Made by a program: the position numbers and the translations under genes
Notes under the pieces: model-generated
The model's input: the letters and a program-made list of their open reading frames with translations, nothing else
What the model was told of the DNA's origin: nothing
Databases searched by the model: none
Assembly: GCA_003562655.1 (NCBI GenBank)
Contig: PWUC01000190.1
Span: 1-8,767 of the forward strand
Direction: 5' to 3'
Origin: Clostridia bacterium
GTDB lineage: Bacteria > Bacillota_E > SLMV01 > PUMD01
Length of the DNA stretch: 8,767 nucleotides
In this document: positions 1-6,936 of the stretch, piece by piece
How the letters are laid out: the number at the start of each line of letters is the position of its first letter
How positions within the stretch are numbered: position 1 is the stretch's first letter

Positions 1-93
1 CACCTGGAGTCCGACGTTATCCCACTCCTCGGCGTATTCTTCCGGTGCCACATCCGCGACGATCCGGATCACATCCGATACACGCATACTCAT
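1..93 (-). CDS. NIF3-family dinuclear metal-binding protein, N-terminal fragment
   Basis: Partial gene cut by the left window edge, with only 31 codons visible. The translation begins MSMRVSDVIRIVADVAPEEY and ends AEEWDNVGLQV. This is the hallmark N-terminus of the NIF3/YqfO family: a short helix, then an 'AEEWDNVGLQVG' motif. Family members form toroidal hexamers with a dinuclear metal site. They are often labelled GTP cyclohydrolase I type 2, but their physiological role is not settled. The ATG at 91-93 is used here. The second ATG at 85-87 would give MRVSDVIRI, which matches usual family starts equally well. No strong ribosome binding site separates the two; GGGGTG lies a little upstream. 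About 300 bases separate it from the upstream alcohol dehydrogenase on the same strand, so it may have its own promoter. Family assignment is secure despite the short length. Confidence 0.85.
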   Translation of the reverse strand, partial: MSMRVSDVIRIVADVAPEEYAEEWDNVGLQV

Positions 94-392
94 CCCGAAC
101 ACCCCGATCTGGCAAGCATTCAACATCAGTCGGGCGAAAACAGGGACGCCCCACGGGCCCTCACCGGATCGGCCCCGACCACCACCGCGCCCGGAGACGG
201 ACCGGCCCCTGCACCCCGTCGACCAGATGCTGCCATTTGAAATTCAGTTGATCACGTCTTCCCCATCTCCAGGGTGTCGCATCGGCCACCCGCGCTCATC
301 TGCAGGACGGGCCGAGATGAAACCGGAGCACGAGGTACTGCCGCGGCCGGTGCCCGGGCCTGACTCCACCCGGTTCGCCGGCGGATCCCTTC
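94..392. other. Gene-free gap between NIF3 gene and alcohol dehydrogenase
   Basis: About 300 bases without a supported gene. Short open frames on both strands have no recognisable peptide, no good ribosome binding site and Pro/Arg/Gly-rich composition typical of chance frames in GC-rich DNA. A weak inverted repeat is present (TCATCT at 296-301 and AGATGA at 315-320, 13-base loop) without a T-tract on either strand, so I do not call a terminator. The gap should hold the end of the dehydrogenase transcript and possibly a promoter for the NIF3 gene, but I see no convincing -35/-10 pair. Confidence 0.5.
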
Positions 393-1421
393 TCACTGAA
401 GATCGCCGGCGTCCAGTACCGCAGCGCCGTCGATCTCTGAGTTCTTCACGGCGATGAGGGCCTCGTTCAACCGGGAGAAGGCGAAGGGCTGGACCGAGGT
501 GCGGACGGGAATGGATCCCGCCAGCTGCATGAACTCCGCCGCATCCTTCCGGGTCACGTTGGCCACGCTGCGAAGGGTGCGCTCGCCGTAGATCAGGTCA
601 TAGGGGAAGGAGGGGATGTCGCTCATGGTCACCGCATTCAGAGCCACGGTGCCTGCGGGCCGCACGGCCTTCAGAGCCTCTGGAACGATGCTGCCTGCCG
701 GGGCAAAGGTGATTGCCCGGTCGCACAGGGGGCCCGATTCCTTCCCCGCCTCGCCAACCCAGATGGCTCCCATCGCCTCCGCCATCTGCTGGTGGTGGGC
801 GCTCCGGGTGTAGACGACCACCTCGCAGTCCCAGTGCCGGGCGACCTGGATCACGATGTGGGCCGAGGCCCCGAACCCGAACAGGGCCAGCCGCTCGCCC
901 GGCGCCAGCTCACTCAGACGGAGGGAACGATACCCGATGATGCCCGCACACAGCAGGGGCGCAGCGCCGCCCGGGTCGAGACCCTCCGGAATGGGAACGG
1001 AAAAATCGGCAACAGCGATCACTTTTTCGGCAAAACCCCCCGCAGCATCGAAGCCGGTGAACAGCGAATCCTCGCACAGGTTCTCCAGTCCCCGTCTGCA
1101 CCACTGACACTGGCCGCAGGAGCGGTGAAGCCAGTAAGCTCCCCGTCGGGTTCCCAGGAGGCTTCCGTCCACATCCGCTCCCACCCCGTCGACGATCCCC
1201 ACGATCTGATGCCCGGGGATCACGGGATACGCACCGGGAACCAGTTCGCCCTCGGCAATGTGAAGATCGGTCCGACATACGCCGCAGTATTCAACCCGCA
1301 TCCTGATCTCGCCCCGTCCGGGACGGGGCTCAGGAGCCTCCCGCAGCACCAGGGGGCGGGATTCAATCTCCCCCGGCTCATACAACATCCACGCTCTCAA
1401 CTGCTGATCCCCCCAGATCAC
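393..1421 (-). CDS. Zinc-dependent alcohol dehydrogenase (MDR family)
   Basis: Cytosolic medium-chain dehydrogenase of 342 residues, expected to interconvert an alcohol and an aldehyde with NAD(P)H; the substrate is unknown. Catalytic zinc ligands are visible as Cys49 (CGVCRTD), His71 (GHQIVG, with Gln72 where horse liver ADH has Glu) and Cys158 (LLCAGI). The structural zinc lobe is complete: Cys102, Cys105, Cys108 and Cys116 in CGQCQWCRRGLENLC. The Rossmann segment is LALFGFGASAH at 178-188, typical of the AdhA/YahK-like branch. Start: the outer start is GTG at 1419-1421 with a weak site. A TTG at 1398-1400, seven codons in, has GGGGGG eight bases upstream and gives LRAWMLYEPG, which fits family N-termini better. 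It begins 28 bases after folC ends on the same strand, so it is probably co-transcribed with it. No functional link to folate is implied. Confidence 0.9.
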   Translation of the reverse strand: MIWGDQQLRAWMLYEPGEIESRPLVLREAPEPRPGRGEIRMRVEYCGVCRTDLHIAEGELVPGAYPVIPGHQIVGIVDGVGADVDGSLLGTRRGAYWLHRSCGQCQWCRRGLENLCEDSLFTGFDAAGGFAEKVIAVADFSVPIPEGLDPGGAAPLLCAGIIGYRSLRLSELAPGERLALFGFGASAHIVIQVARHWDCEVVVYTRSAHHQQMAEAMGAIWVGEAGKESGPLCDRAITFAPAGSIVPEALKAVRPAGTVALNAVTMSDIPSFPYDLIYGERTLRSVANVTRKDAAEFMQLAGSIPVRTSVQPFAFSRLNEALIAVKNSEIDGAAVLDAGDLQ

Positions 1422-1449
1422 TCGTCTCTCGCTGCCTGCCCCTGGCCGC

Positions 1450-2775
1450 TCACTCCAGCCGGTGCCACTTCTCCCTGGCAGCGCCCACCAGGTACAGGCT
1501 TCCCCATATCACGACCACATCCTCGGGATCGGCCCGGTCCAGGCACAGATCCACAGCCTCACCGACGTCCCCACGGCCCAGTATCTCACACCGGGGCGAC
1601 AGGTTGCGTCGTGCCGCCTCGGCCAGGGAGTCGACGTCCCAACTCCTGAGAACCGGCGTACGGGTCACGACCACCGTCCCGCTCAGCACCGGCCCCATGC
1701 TCTTCAGCATCGCATCGGGATCCCGGTCTGACAACATGCCCATCACCCCATGGATCCTGCGGCCCCGGTAGAGCTGATCGAGGGTGCTCGCCAGCACCCG
1801 GGCGCCGTTCGGGTTGTGAGCCCCATCCAGCAGGACGCGCGGCGACTCCATCACTTTCTCCAGCCGGCCCGGCCACTTCGCCCTGCCGACTCCCACCCGG
1901 ATGTGCTCGCTGCTGACCTCTGCGGCCGCGCTGAGACACAGCTCCTCCAGCGACGCCACTGCCAGGGCGGCGTTTTCCACCTGGTGCCGGCCCGCCATGG
2001 AGATGGCCAACCCGTCGATCCGCCACTGCTTCCCGCAGTAGGAAAAGGTGGCGCCGTCCTGGTAAACATCACGCAGGTGGAAACGTGGACGACCTGTCCC
2101 ATCCTCCCGCACCACCGACAGCGGAACCCCTCTCTGCCTGCTGACATCATCCAGGACCTCGAGGGACTCGGGGCAGCTGATCGAGGCAACAGCGCGGCTC
2201 CCCGCCTTCAGAATCCCCGCCTTCTCCCGGGCAATCTCCGCAACGGTTTCGCCCAGAACCTCTGTGTGATCCAGATCTATGTTGCTGATGACGGCCACGA
2301 GCGGCGCCGGCACCACATTCGTGGCATCGAACCTGCCTCCCAATCCCGTCTCCTGTACAACGAAATCGACCCCGACCCGGGCAAAATGCCCATACATCGC
2401 CGCGGTCAGAATCTCGAAATAGGTGGCATGTTCCTCCCCGGACTGAACCTGCTCATCCACAACCCCCTTCACCTCCGTGATGATCTCGGCGAAGGCCTCC
2501 CTGTCGATCAGATGGCCGTTGACACGGATCCGTTCGCGGACGCTCTGAAGGTGGGGTGAGGAATACAGACCGGCCCGGTACCCGGCCGCCCCCAGGACCT
2601 CGCCGATGTAGCAGCAGGTTGATCCCTTGCCGTTGGTGCCGGCAACATGGATGACGTTCAGATCCAGATGCGGCTCGCCCAGCCCCTTCAGAAGGCGCGT
2701 GATGCGCCCCAGGCCCGGCCGGCTGCCAAACTTACCCAGACCATATAAATAGGACACCGACTCTCGGTAGTTCAC
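1450..2775 (-). CDS. folC: Bifunctional folylpolyglutamate synthase / dihydrofolate synthase
   Basis: Mur-ligase-type enzyme, 441 residues, full family length. It adds glutamate to dihydropteroate to make dihydrofolate, and extends the polyglutamate tail of reduced folates, using ATP in the cytosol. Signatures in order: P-loop GTNGKGST at 46-53, SSPHL at 72-76, TYFEILTAAM near 118-127, ETGLGGRFDATN at 142-153, NIDLDHTEVLG at 165-175, REKAGI at 183-188, GRHQVENAALA at 262-272, WPGRLE at 301-306, LLDGAHNPNGA at 315-325 and the C-terminal GSLYLVG. The start is GTG at 2773-2775. It overlaps the stop of the upstream peptidase gene (GTGA) and is preceded by GGAGG nine bases away inside that gene, so translation is probably coupled. 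In many Bacillota folC follows valS; here it follows a peptidase instead. Identification is very secure. Confidence 0.97.
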   Translation of the reverse strand: MNYRESVSYLYGLGKFGSRPGLGRITRLLKGLGEPHLDLNVIHVAGTNGKGSTCCYIGEVLGAAGYRAGLYSSPHLQSVRERIRVNGHLIDREAFAEIITEVKGVVDEQVQSGEEHATYFEILTAAMYGHFARVGVDFVVQETGLGGRFDATNVVPAPLVAVISNIDLDHTEVLGETVAEIAREKAGILKAGSRAVASISCPESLEVLDDVSRQRGVPLSVVREDGTGRPRFHLRDVYQDGATFSYCGKQWRIDGLAISMAGRHQVENAALAVASLEELCLSAAAEVSSEHIRVGVGRAKWPGRLEKVMESPRVLLDGAHNPNGARVLASTLDQLYRGRRIHGVMGMLSDRDPDAMLKSMGPVLSGTVVVTRTPVLRSWDVDSLAEAARRNLSPRCEILGRGDVGEAVDLCLDRADPEDVVVIWGSLYLVGAAREKWHRLE

Positions 2776-4325
2776 TCCCGCACGCCTCCGTCCTCAGGAT
2801 CAGCTCCTGTCCCCTTCGCCTGAAACGGCACGTCTCCGCCCGTGTCCGCACACATCTCGAACTGCCTAAAAACGCCGGTCCCCCCGGAAAGGCCCCTCCC
2901 CCCAGGGCCGGCACCACCAACCGCTCCGCCCGCCCCCTCGCCCTGCCATCTGGCACGGAGCCAGTCGAGGGCCGGGTCCCTCCCCAAACGGTATGCAGCG
3001 AGGGTCGCGGGCACGTGGAAGTCCGGCACCACCGCTGGCAGGCGCGCCGCCTCCCGTCCGGGCCGGCGGAAGAGCTTGTAGGAGACGCTGAATGCCAGCT
3101 TCAGATTCGGAGACTCAAAGACCAGGGTATCGCCGGGACAGTCGCCGCCGCCACCCGAGGGTTCGCCGGCAAAGGTGGCCAGTCCGTTGTCCCTCAGCTG
3201 AACGGCCAGCCACTCTCCGGAGCTGAAGGTTCCGGCATCCAGCAGGACCCAGACCTCCCCGGGGAAGGGGGCAAGATCAACCCCGGTGCCCGGCCCCGCG
3301 TACGGATAGTGCAGGTCTGCCGCCTCCTGTTCGAGGACCGAACCGGGCTCCGCCGCGAGAAGGCGGTCGATGTGTCCCTGATGGTACTCAGGATACATCC
3401 GGCGGTTCTCCGTCATGTACCGCTGCAGGGTCGCGGAGACCCTGACCCTCTGGCCATAGGTCTTCAGCGTCCCGCGGGCCAGGTAGTTCAGGAGGTTGTG
3501 GGCGAGGGATGAGTCGCCACCCCCATTGCCGCGAAGATCCACAACCAGGCGCCTGATGCCCTCGCGGTCCATCCCTTCGAACAGATCCCGACAGATCCCG
3601 AAAAGATCCGGAAGGAACTCCGGTGACAGCCCGAGCTTCTGGACCCGCGACACTGCCATGGGCGTCGTGCGATCAAAGCAGGCGCCGTATTTCAGGTAGC
3701 CCATTTTCGTCTCGGGCTCCACGTACTGAAATATGCTCCCAGCTGCCGCCTCCACCATCCGCCGGGTGCGCCAGGCGGCCAGCTCGGCACCCTCCAGGAA
3801 AGGCACCTCCTCTGAGACCACCTCGCCATCGCCCCCGGCTGCAGTCAGAAGGACAGATCCACCCTCCAGGGAGTCGAATAGCCGGGCAGCTGCCTCGCGC
3901 ATGCCCCAGTCTGCATGATTGAAGGGGGTCAGCGCCAGCTCGCGGGTCAACAACCGGCTGACCTCCTGGCCATTGGCGAACAACAGCACGTCTCCGGTGT
4001 CCAGGCCTGCGCCGCCCGCCGGGTCCCGGGCCACTGCCCGCACCACGACCTGTCCGGCCACCAGCTCCACCTCAATCGGGAGGCCGCGCTCGCTCTCCGA
4101 TCCCCTGAGCACCGCGGTGTGGGCATCACCTACAGTCACAATGAACCGTTGGGCCGCTCTGTAGAACTGATCTCGCCCCTCACAGGAGGGGGCCTCCGAC
4201 AGGAAGCGCCCCCGGGCCCGCTCAAGGGCCCCCCGACCGGCCCGACGGGCTGGGTCGGGGTGGACGTCGAGCACCGTCTCAATTATGTACTGTGCATCCT
4301 CTTTGAGCTGCTGTTCTGCATGCAG
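2772..4325 (-). CDS. S41-family (tail-specific protease-like) peptidase, probable CTG start
   Basis: About 517 residues. The N-terminal region (LKEDAQYIIETVLDVHPDP, then VGDAHTAVL with His69) matches the helical entry domain and D-x-HT motif of tricorn/IRBP-like S41 peptidases. A PDZ-like segment follows (about 85-130, GLDTGDVLLFANGQEV). The catalytic core holds VVDLRGNGGGD (261-271) and GTFSSGE with candidate nucleophiles Ser368/Ser369. The Lys of Ctp-type enzymes is absent: the region reads GEPSGGGGDCPGD, as in the lysine-less branch. There is no signal peptide, so a cytosolic role is inferred. The last 60 residues are Gly-rich and outside the fold. Start: GTG at 4274 cuts into the conserved N-terminal helix. 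The frame stays open back to a TGA at 4338-4340, and CTG at 4323-4325 lies seven bases after a perfect AGGAGG. First gene of a probable peptidase-folC-dehydrogenase operon. Confidence 0.82.
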   Translation of the reverse strand: MHAEQQLKEDAQYIIETVLDVHPDPARRAGRGALERARGRFLSEAPSCEGRDQFYRAAQRFIVTVGDAHTAVLRGSESERGLPIEVELVAGQVVVRAVARDPAGGAGLDTGDVLLFANGQEVSRLLTRELALTPFNHADWGMREAAARLFDSLEGGSVLLTAAGGDGEVVSEEVPFLEGAELAAWRTRRMVEAAAGSIFQYVEPETKMGYLKYGACFDRTTPMAVSRVQKLGLSPEFLPDLFGICRDLFEGMDREGIRRLVVDLRGNGGGDSSLAHNLLNYLARGTLKTYGQRVRVSATLQRYMTENRRMYPEYHQGHIDRLLAAEPGSVLEQEAADLHYPYAGPGTGVDLAPFPGEVWVLLDAGTFSSGEWLAVQLRDNGLATFAGEPSGGGGDCPGDTLVFESPNLKLAFSVSYKLFRRPGREAARLPAVVPDFHVPATLAAYRLGRDPALDWLRARWQGEGAGGAVGGAGPGGRGLSGGTGVFRQFEMCADTGGDVPFQAKGTGADPEDGGVRE

Positions 4326-4332
4326 TCCGGTT

Positions 4333-4338
4333 CCTCCT
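4333..4338 (-). promoter_or_regulatory. Ribosome binding site deciding the S41 peptidase start
   Basis: AGGAGG on the minus strand, followed by a seven-base spacer (AACCGGA) and then CTG at 4325-4323, in frame with the peptidase. An ATG overlapping the upstream side of this site (4341-4339) is out of frame and reaches a stop after 20 codons. The in-frame GTG at 4274 is about 58 bases away and has no such site. Confidence 0.6.
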
Positions 4339-4417
4339 CATGAGCACTGCATCGTTGTCCTGCAGGACGCTGCATCAGCGAGAGGACCCTGAGCGGCCTT
4401 CCCGGCCCTTCTCTCAA

Positions 4418-4448
4418 GCACAAACATATCAGGGAGAGCCATTTGTGC
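4418..4448. promoter_or_regulatory. Inverted repeat in the divergent intergenic region, candidate operator
   Basis: GCACAAA at 4418-4424 and TTTGTGC at 4442-4448 form perfect 7-bp arms around a 17-base AT-richer centre. Inside and overlapping is a second pair, CTCTC (4411-4415) and GAGAG (4434-4438). It sits between the divergent starts of the S41 peptidase (4325) and the HAD phosphatase (4528), about 93 and 80 bases from each. There is no T-tract, so it does not look like a terminator. A regulator-binding role is an inference from position and symmetry only. Confidence 0.3.
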
Positions 4449-4527
4449 GCAATGCGTGCAGGAGATCCATGGTGGAGTGCAGAATCCTGATGAAGCGAGC
4501 ACAGACGCTCAGGGGAGGTACGATCCT

Positions 4528-5352
4528 ATGGAGCATCGCATGGTGGCCTGCGACATTGACGGGACCCTGCTCAACGATGACGCCCAGATCACAGACCTCA
4601 CCCTCGCAGCCCTCCGTCAGTGCATTGACCGGGGAATCTCAGTGGCCCTGGTGACCGGGCGGCGGCTCAGAAGCAGCATCGAGGTCGCCCGGATGATCGA
4701 TCAGGACATCCCGGTAGTGGCCAATGACGGCGCCGTTGTACTCAGCGCACCGTCCGGAGACCTGCTCCACTCTGAGACCATCCCGGCTGACCGGGCCATC
4801 ACCATCGCTGATGGGTTCTTCTCCGCCGGCCACCCCGTGTTCCTTCACCGGCTCACCCTCGACGGTCCCGACGTCCACTACAGGCTCCACCCGGGGTTCG
4901 CGCCGGCCGAGATGTACATTCAGGCGGTCGGGTCCGAGGCCCGAGCCCTGGACCCAATGCCCCGTCCGCTCCGGTGGAGCCCGGTCAAGATATCCACCAT
5001 GGGCGCGAGGGACTCGCTCGAAGAGCTCAGCAGGAGGCTGGGCCTTCAGAGCTCCTCCACCATAACCTGGGATTCATATGCCGAGATCAACTGGCTCCAG
5101 GCTGTCGCCCCGGGCTGCAACAAGGGCTCCGGCCTGAAGGTCCTCGCCCGCCATCTGAAGGTCGCCGCCGGCGACATCATCGCCTTTGGCGACAACTACA
5201 ACGACCTGCCCATGTTCGAGGTGGCCGGAACGGCAGTGGCGATGGACAACGCGGCCGCGGACATCAAGGCCGCGGCCGATCGAGTCGCCGCCAGCAACAA
5301 CCGGGACGGGGTGGCCAGATTTCTGCACGAGGCGGTGCTTTCGCCCCCGTAA
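4528..5352 (+). CDS. Cof-type HAD-IIB family hydrolase
   Basis: Cytosolic phosphatase of the haloacid dehalogenase superfamily, 274 residues, normal length for the Cof/YidA group, which dephosphorylates sugar phosphates and related small metabolites; the substrate cannot be told from sequence. Motif I is ACDIDGTLL with nucleophile Asp9 and acid/base Asp11. Motif II is Thr43 in LVTGRR. Motif III Lys199 lies in NKGSGLKVL, and motif IV is FGDNYND with Asp222 and Asp226 for Mg2+. The region between motifs II and III (about 80-190) is the C2B cap. The start chosen is ATG at 4528, with GGGGAGG upstream at normal distance and a typical short lead-in to motif I. The frame is open further upstream to a GTG at 4456, but without a ribosome site or conserved residues. 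Divergent from the peptidase operon and upstream of the LysM gene by 192 bases. Confidence 0.93.
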   Translation: MEHRMVACDIDGTLLNDDAQITDLTLAALRQCIDRGISVALVTGRRLRSSIEVARMIDQDIPVVANDGAVVLSAPSGDLLHSETIPADRAITIADGFFSAGHPVFLHRLTLDGPDVHYRLHPGFAPAEMYIQAVGSEARALDPMPRPLRWSPVKISTMGARDSLEELSRRLGLQSSSTITWDSYAEINWLQAVAPGCNKGSGLKVLARHLKVAAGDIIAFGDNYNDLPMFEVAGTAVAMDNAAADIKAAADRVAASNNRDGVARFLHEAVLSPP

Positions 5353-5530
5353 GCCAGCGCCCGCAGGCGGATCTGCAGCCCTGCACACCCCCTGCCGCTC
5401 CCTCTCCGGCCCATCTCACGGGGCACCCTGTCCCCGCACCTGGGCCATATTACCAAAAGGGAATGGCAGATTCGCTTAGAATCCCTAGAGAGTGTCAAAA
5501 CTTCGGCTATTCAACCAGCCTCAGCCATTT

Positions 5531-5537
5531 AGGAGGG
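5531..5537 (+). promoter_or_regulatory. Ribosome binding site selecting a TTG start
   Basis: AGGAGGG seven bases before TTG at 5545-5547, the start of the LysM protein. The in-frame ATG codons at 5557 and 5560 lie 19 or more bases away, too far for this site, so the TTG is preferred. Confidence 0.65.
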
Positions 5538-5544
5538 AGCATCG

Positions 5545-6756
5545 TTGAGACACTACATGATGAGATCAAGGAAACGTCTACTGGTCCCGGGCGCGTTGAT
5601 CCTGAGCCTCCTCATTCTGGGCACAGGACCGGCGAGTCCCGGCCTCGCCGCGGAGCCGGAATACCGCGCGGTCATCACCTACCGCGCTCAGCCCGGGGAC
5701 AGCCTGTGGCTGATCAGCCACCGCTTCCATATATCGCAGGCCCAGCTTCAGGGGGACAACCCCGGCCTGGGAACGCTCGTTCCGGGACAGGTCCTGTATG
5801 TCACCACCCGGGTCAGGGACAACGCCTTTCCCTATCGGGTCCGATCGGGTGACACCCTGTACCTGATATCCCGGCGTCTCGGACGCAGCACAGCCTCCAT
5901 ACAGACTGCGAACAACCTGGAGGACAGCTCCGTCATATACCCGGGGCAGCTTCTCTGGGTTCCTGCGGCCGACAGCAGCGAGCGTCCGGCCTGGGTCCAG
6001 CCAGGCGACACCCTGCACCTCATGGCGCGACGGTACGGGGTCAGCGTGGCGGCCATTCGCAGCGTCAACCCCCTGGTGGGAGATCAGCTGAGAGTCAACC
6101 AGATCCTTCGCATCCCCCGTTCAGACCCGCCTGCGGCCACCGCAGCCCAGGCCGCAGCGACTGCCGCCACCGAATACCGGGTCCGGCCGGGTGACGTGCT
6201 CAGCGGCATCGCCGTGCGGTTCGGCACCACCAGCGGTGCCATCTGGGCGACCAACCAGCTCAGCAGCGACTTGTTGATGCCGGGGCAGCTGCTGTACATA
6301 CCGCCGGGAAGTTCGCCGGTGTCCGTCACCGGACCTCGCGGCACCCAGGTCCCCGGGCATGGTGAGCTCCTCGACTGGCAGTGGGCCCGATGGTACTTCC
6401 CCCCGGGCACCGTGGCAACGGTGGTCGATCTGTACACGGCAAGAGAATTCTCCATCAAGCGACTGGGCGGGTCAAACCACGCCGATTCTGAGCCACTGAC
6501 CGCGAGGGATACTGCCATCATGAGAGAAACATACGGAGGTGGGTGGAGCTGGGATGCACGCCCAATCCTGCTGAAGGTCAGAGGCAGGGTGTTTGCGGCC
6601 TCGATGGCGGGGATGCCCCACGACGTTCAGAGCATCCACAACAACAACTACCCGGGACATTTTTGCCTGTACCTCTACAATGCCCGCTCCCACAGGACCA
6701 ACTCCGTCCAGCCCGCGCACCAGGCAAACGCCCTGATGGCCGCCGGACGCAGGTAG
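5545..6756 (+). CDS. Secreted protein with four LysM repeats and an uncharacterised C-terminal domain
   Basis: 403 residues. A basic N-terminus (MRSRKR), a hydrophobic core (about 12-28) and an Ala-x-Ala-like site near 33-36 (GLAAEP) form a signal peptide, so the protein is exported. Four LysM peptidoglycan-binding repeats follow: about 45-87 (AQPGDSLWLIS), 97-140 (VRSGDTLYLIS), 149-191 (VQPGDTLHLMA) and 211-253 (VRPGDVLSGIA). An Ala/Thr-rich linker lies before the fourth. The C-terminal domain (about 272-390) carries GGSNHADSEPLTARDTA (His312, Asp314), a Gly/Trp-rich GGGWSWDARP, and PGHFCLYL (His372, Cys374) followed by NARSH (His383). I know this arrangement from LysM proteins of Bacillota but not its function. 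The His/Asp/Cys set could be catalytic or metal-binding, perhaps acting on the cell wall; this is inference. Expressed from a TTG start with a strong ribosome binding site, convergent with the NYN gene downstream. Confidence 0.88.
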   Translation: MRHYMMRSRKRLLVPGALILSLLILGTGPASPGLAAEPEYRAVITYRAQPGDSLWLISHRFHISQAQLQGDNPGLGTLVPGQVLYVTTRVRDNAFPYRVRSGDTLYLISRRLGRSTASIQTANNLEDSSVIYPGQLLWVPAADSSERPAWVQPGDTLHLMARRYGVSVAAIRSVNPLVGDQLRVNQILRIPRSDPPAATAAQAAATAATEYRVRPGDVLSGIAVRFGTTSGAIWATNQLSSDLLMPGQLLYIPPGSSPVSVTGPRGTQVPGHGELLDWQWARWYFPPGTVATVVDLYTAREFSIKRLGGSNHADSEPLTARDTAIMRETYGGGWSWDARPILLKVRGRVFAASMAGMPHDVQSIHNNNYPGHFCLYLYNARSHRTNSVQPAHQANALMAAGRR

Positions 6757-6764
6757 TACCCCCA

Positions 6765-6793
6765 GGCATGGGGGCCTCCCCCGCCCCCGTGCC
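6765..6793 (+). terminator. GC-rich hairpin after the LysM gene
   Basis: GGCATGGGGG (6765-6774) pairs with CCCCCGTGCC (6784-6793): ten pairs including one T-G, with a nine-base loop, starting nine bases after the LysM stop codon. No T-tract follows on the plus strand, so this is a stable 3'-end hairpin but not a classical intrinsic terminator. Confidence 0.35.
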
Positions 6794-6894
6794 GCCTCAT
6801 CCTGTGCAGCGCAGGGACGAAAGCTGCCGGAGGAGTTCACCCCGCAGGCGCTCCCATCGCAAAGATCAAGGACAGGCCTCAGCGGGTCCCGGGG

Positions 6895-6921
6895 AAAAGG
6901 GAGGTGCCGGGAGCACCCCCC
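6895..6921 (-). terminator. Probable intrinsic terminator of the NYN-domain gene
   Basis: On the minus strand, a stem with arms at 6913-6921 and 6899-6907 (eight pairs, one A-C mismatch, five-base loop) is followed directly by TTTT (6898-6895). It starts 16 bases after the NYN gene stop. The short T-tract makes it moderate rather than strong. Confidence 0.5.
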
Positions 6922-6936
6922 TCGCCCCGGACACCC

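Noticed and set aside
125..235. Short minus-strand frame between the dehydrogenase and NIF3 genes
   Set aside because: About 36 codons of Gly/Ala/Pro-rich sequence with no ribosome site and no known peptide.
792..1649. Long plus-strand open frame opposite the alcohol dehydrogenase
   Set aside because: It runs antisense across the dehydrogenase, the gap and the end of folC, with Pro/Arg-rich composition and no motif.
1750..2559. Long plus-strand open frame opposite folC
   Set aside because: It is antisense to a fully conserved folC and reflects GC-rich third positions; no recognisable domain.
3581..3600. Tandem 10-base repeat ACAGATCCCG
   Set aside because: Only two copies, inside the peptidase gene, where it encodes the DLFGICRDLFEG segment; no sign of a wider repeat.
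4340..4654. Plus-strand open frame of 104 codons starting at an ATG between the peptidase and HAD genes
   Set aside because: It overlaps the HAD start in another frame, has low-complexity Arg/Ser/Pro composition and no family signature.
5450..5482. TTACCA and TAGAAT as a promoter for the LysM gene
   Set aside because: The TAGAAT hexamer is good, but the spacing of 21 bases to a poor -35 match is outside the usual range; not enough to call.
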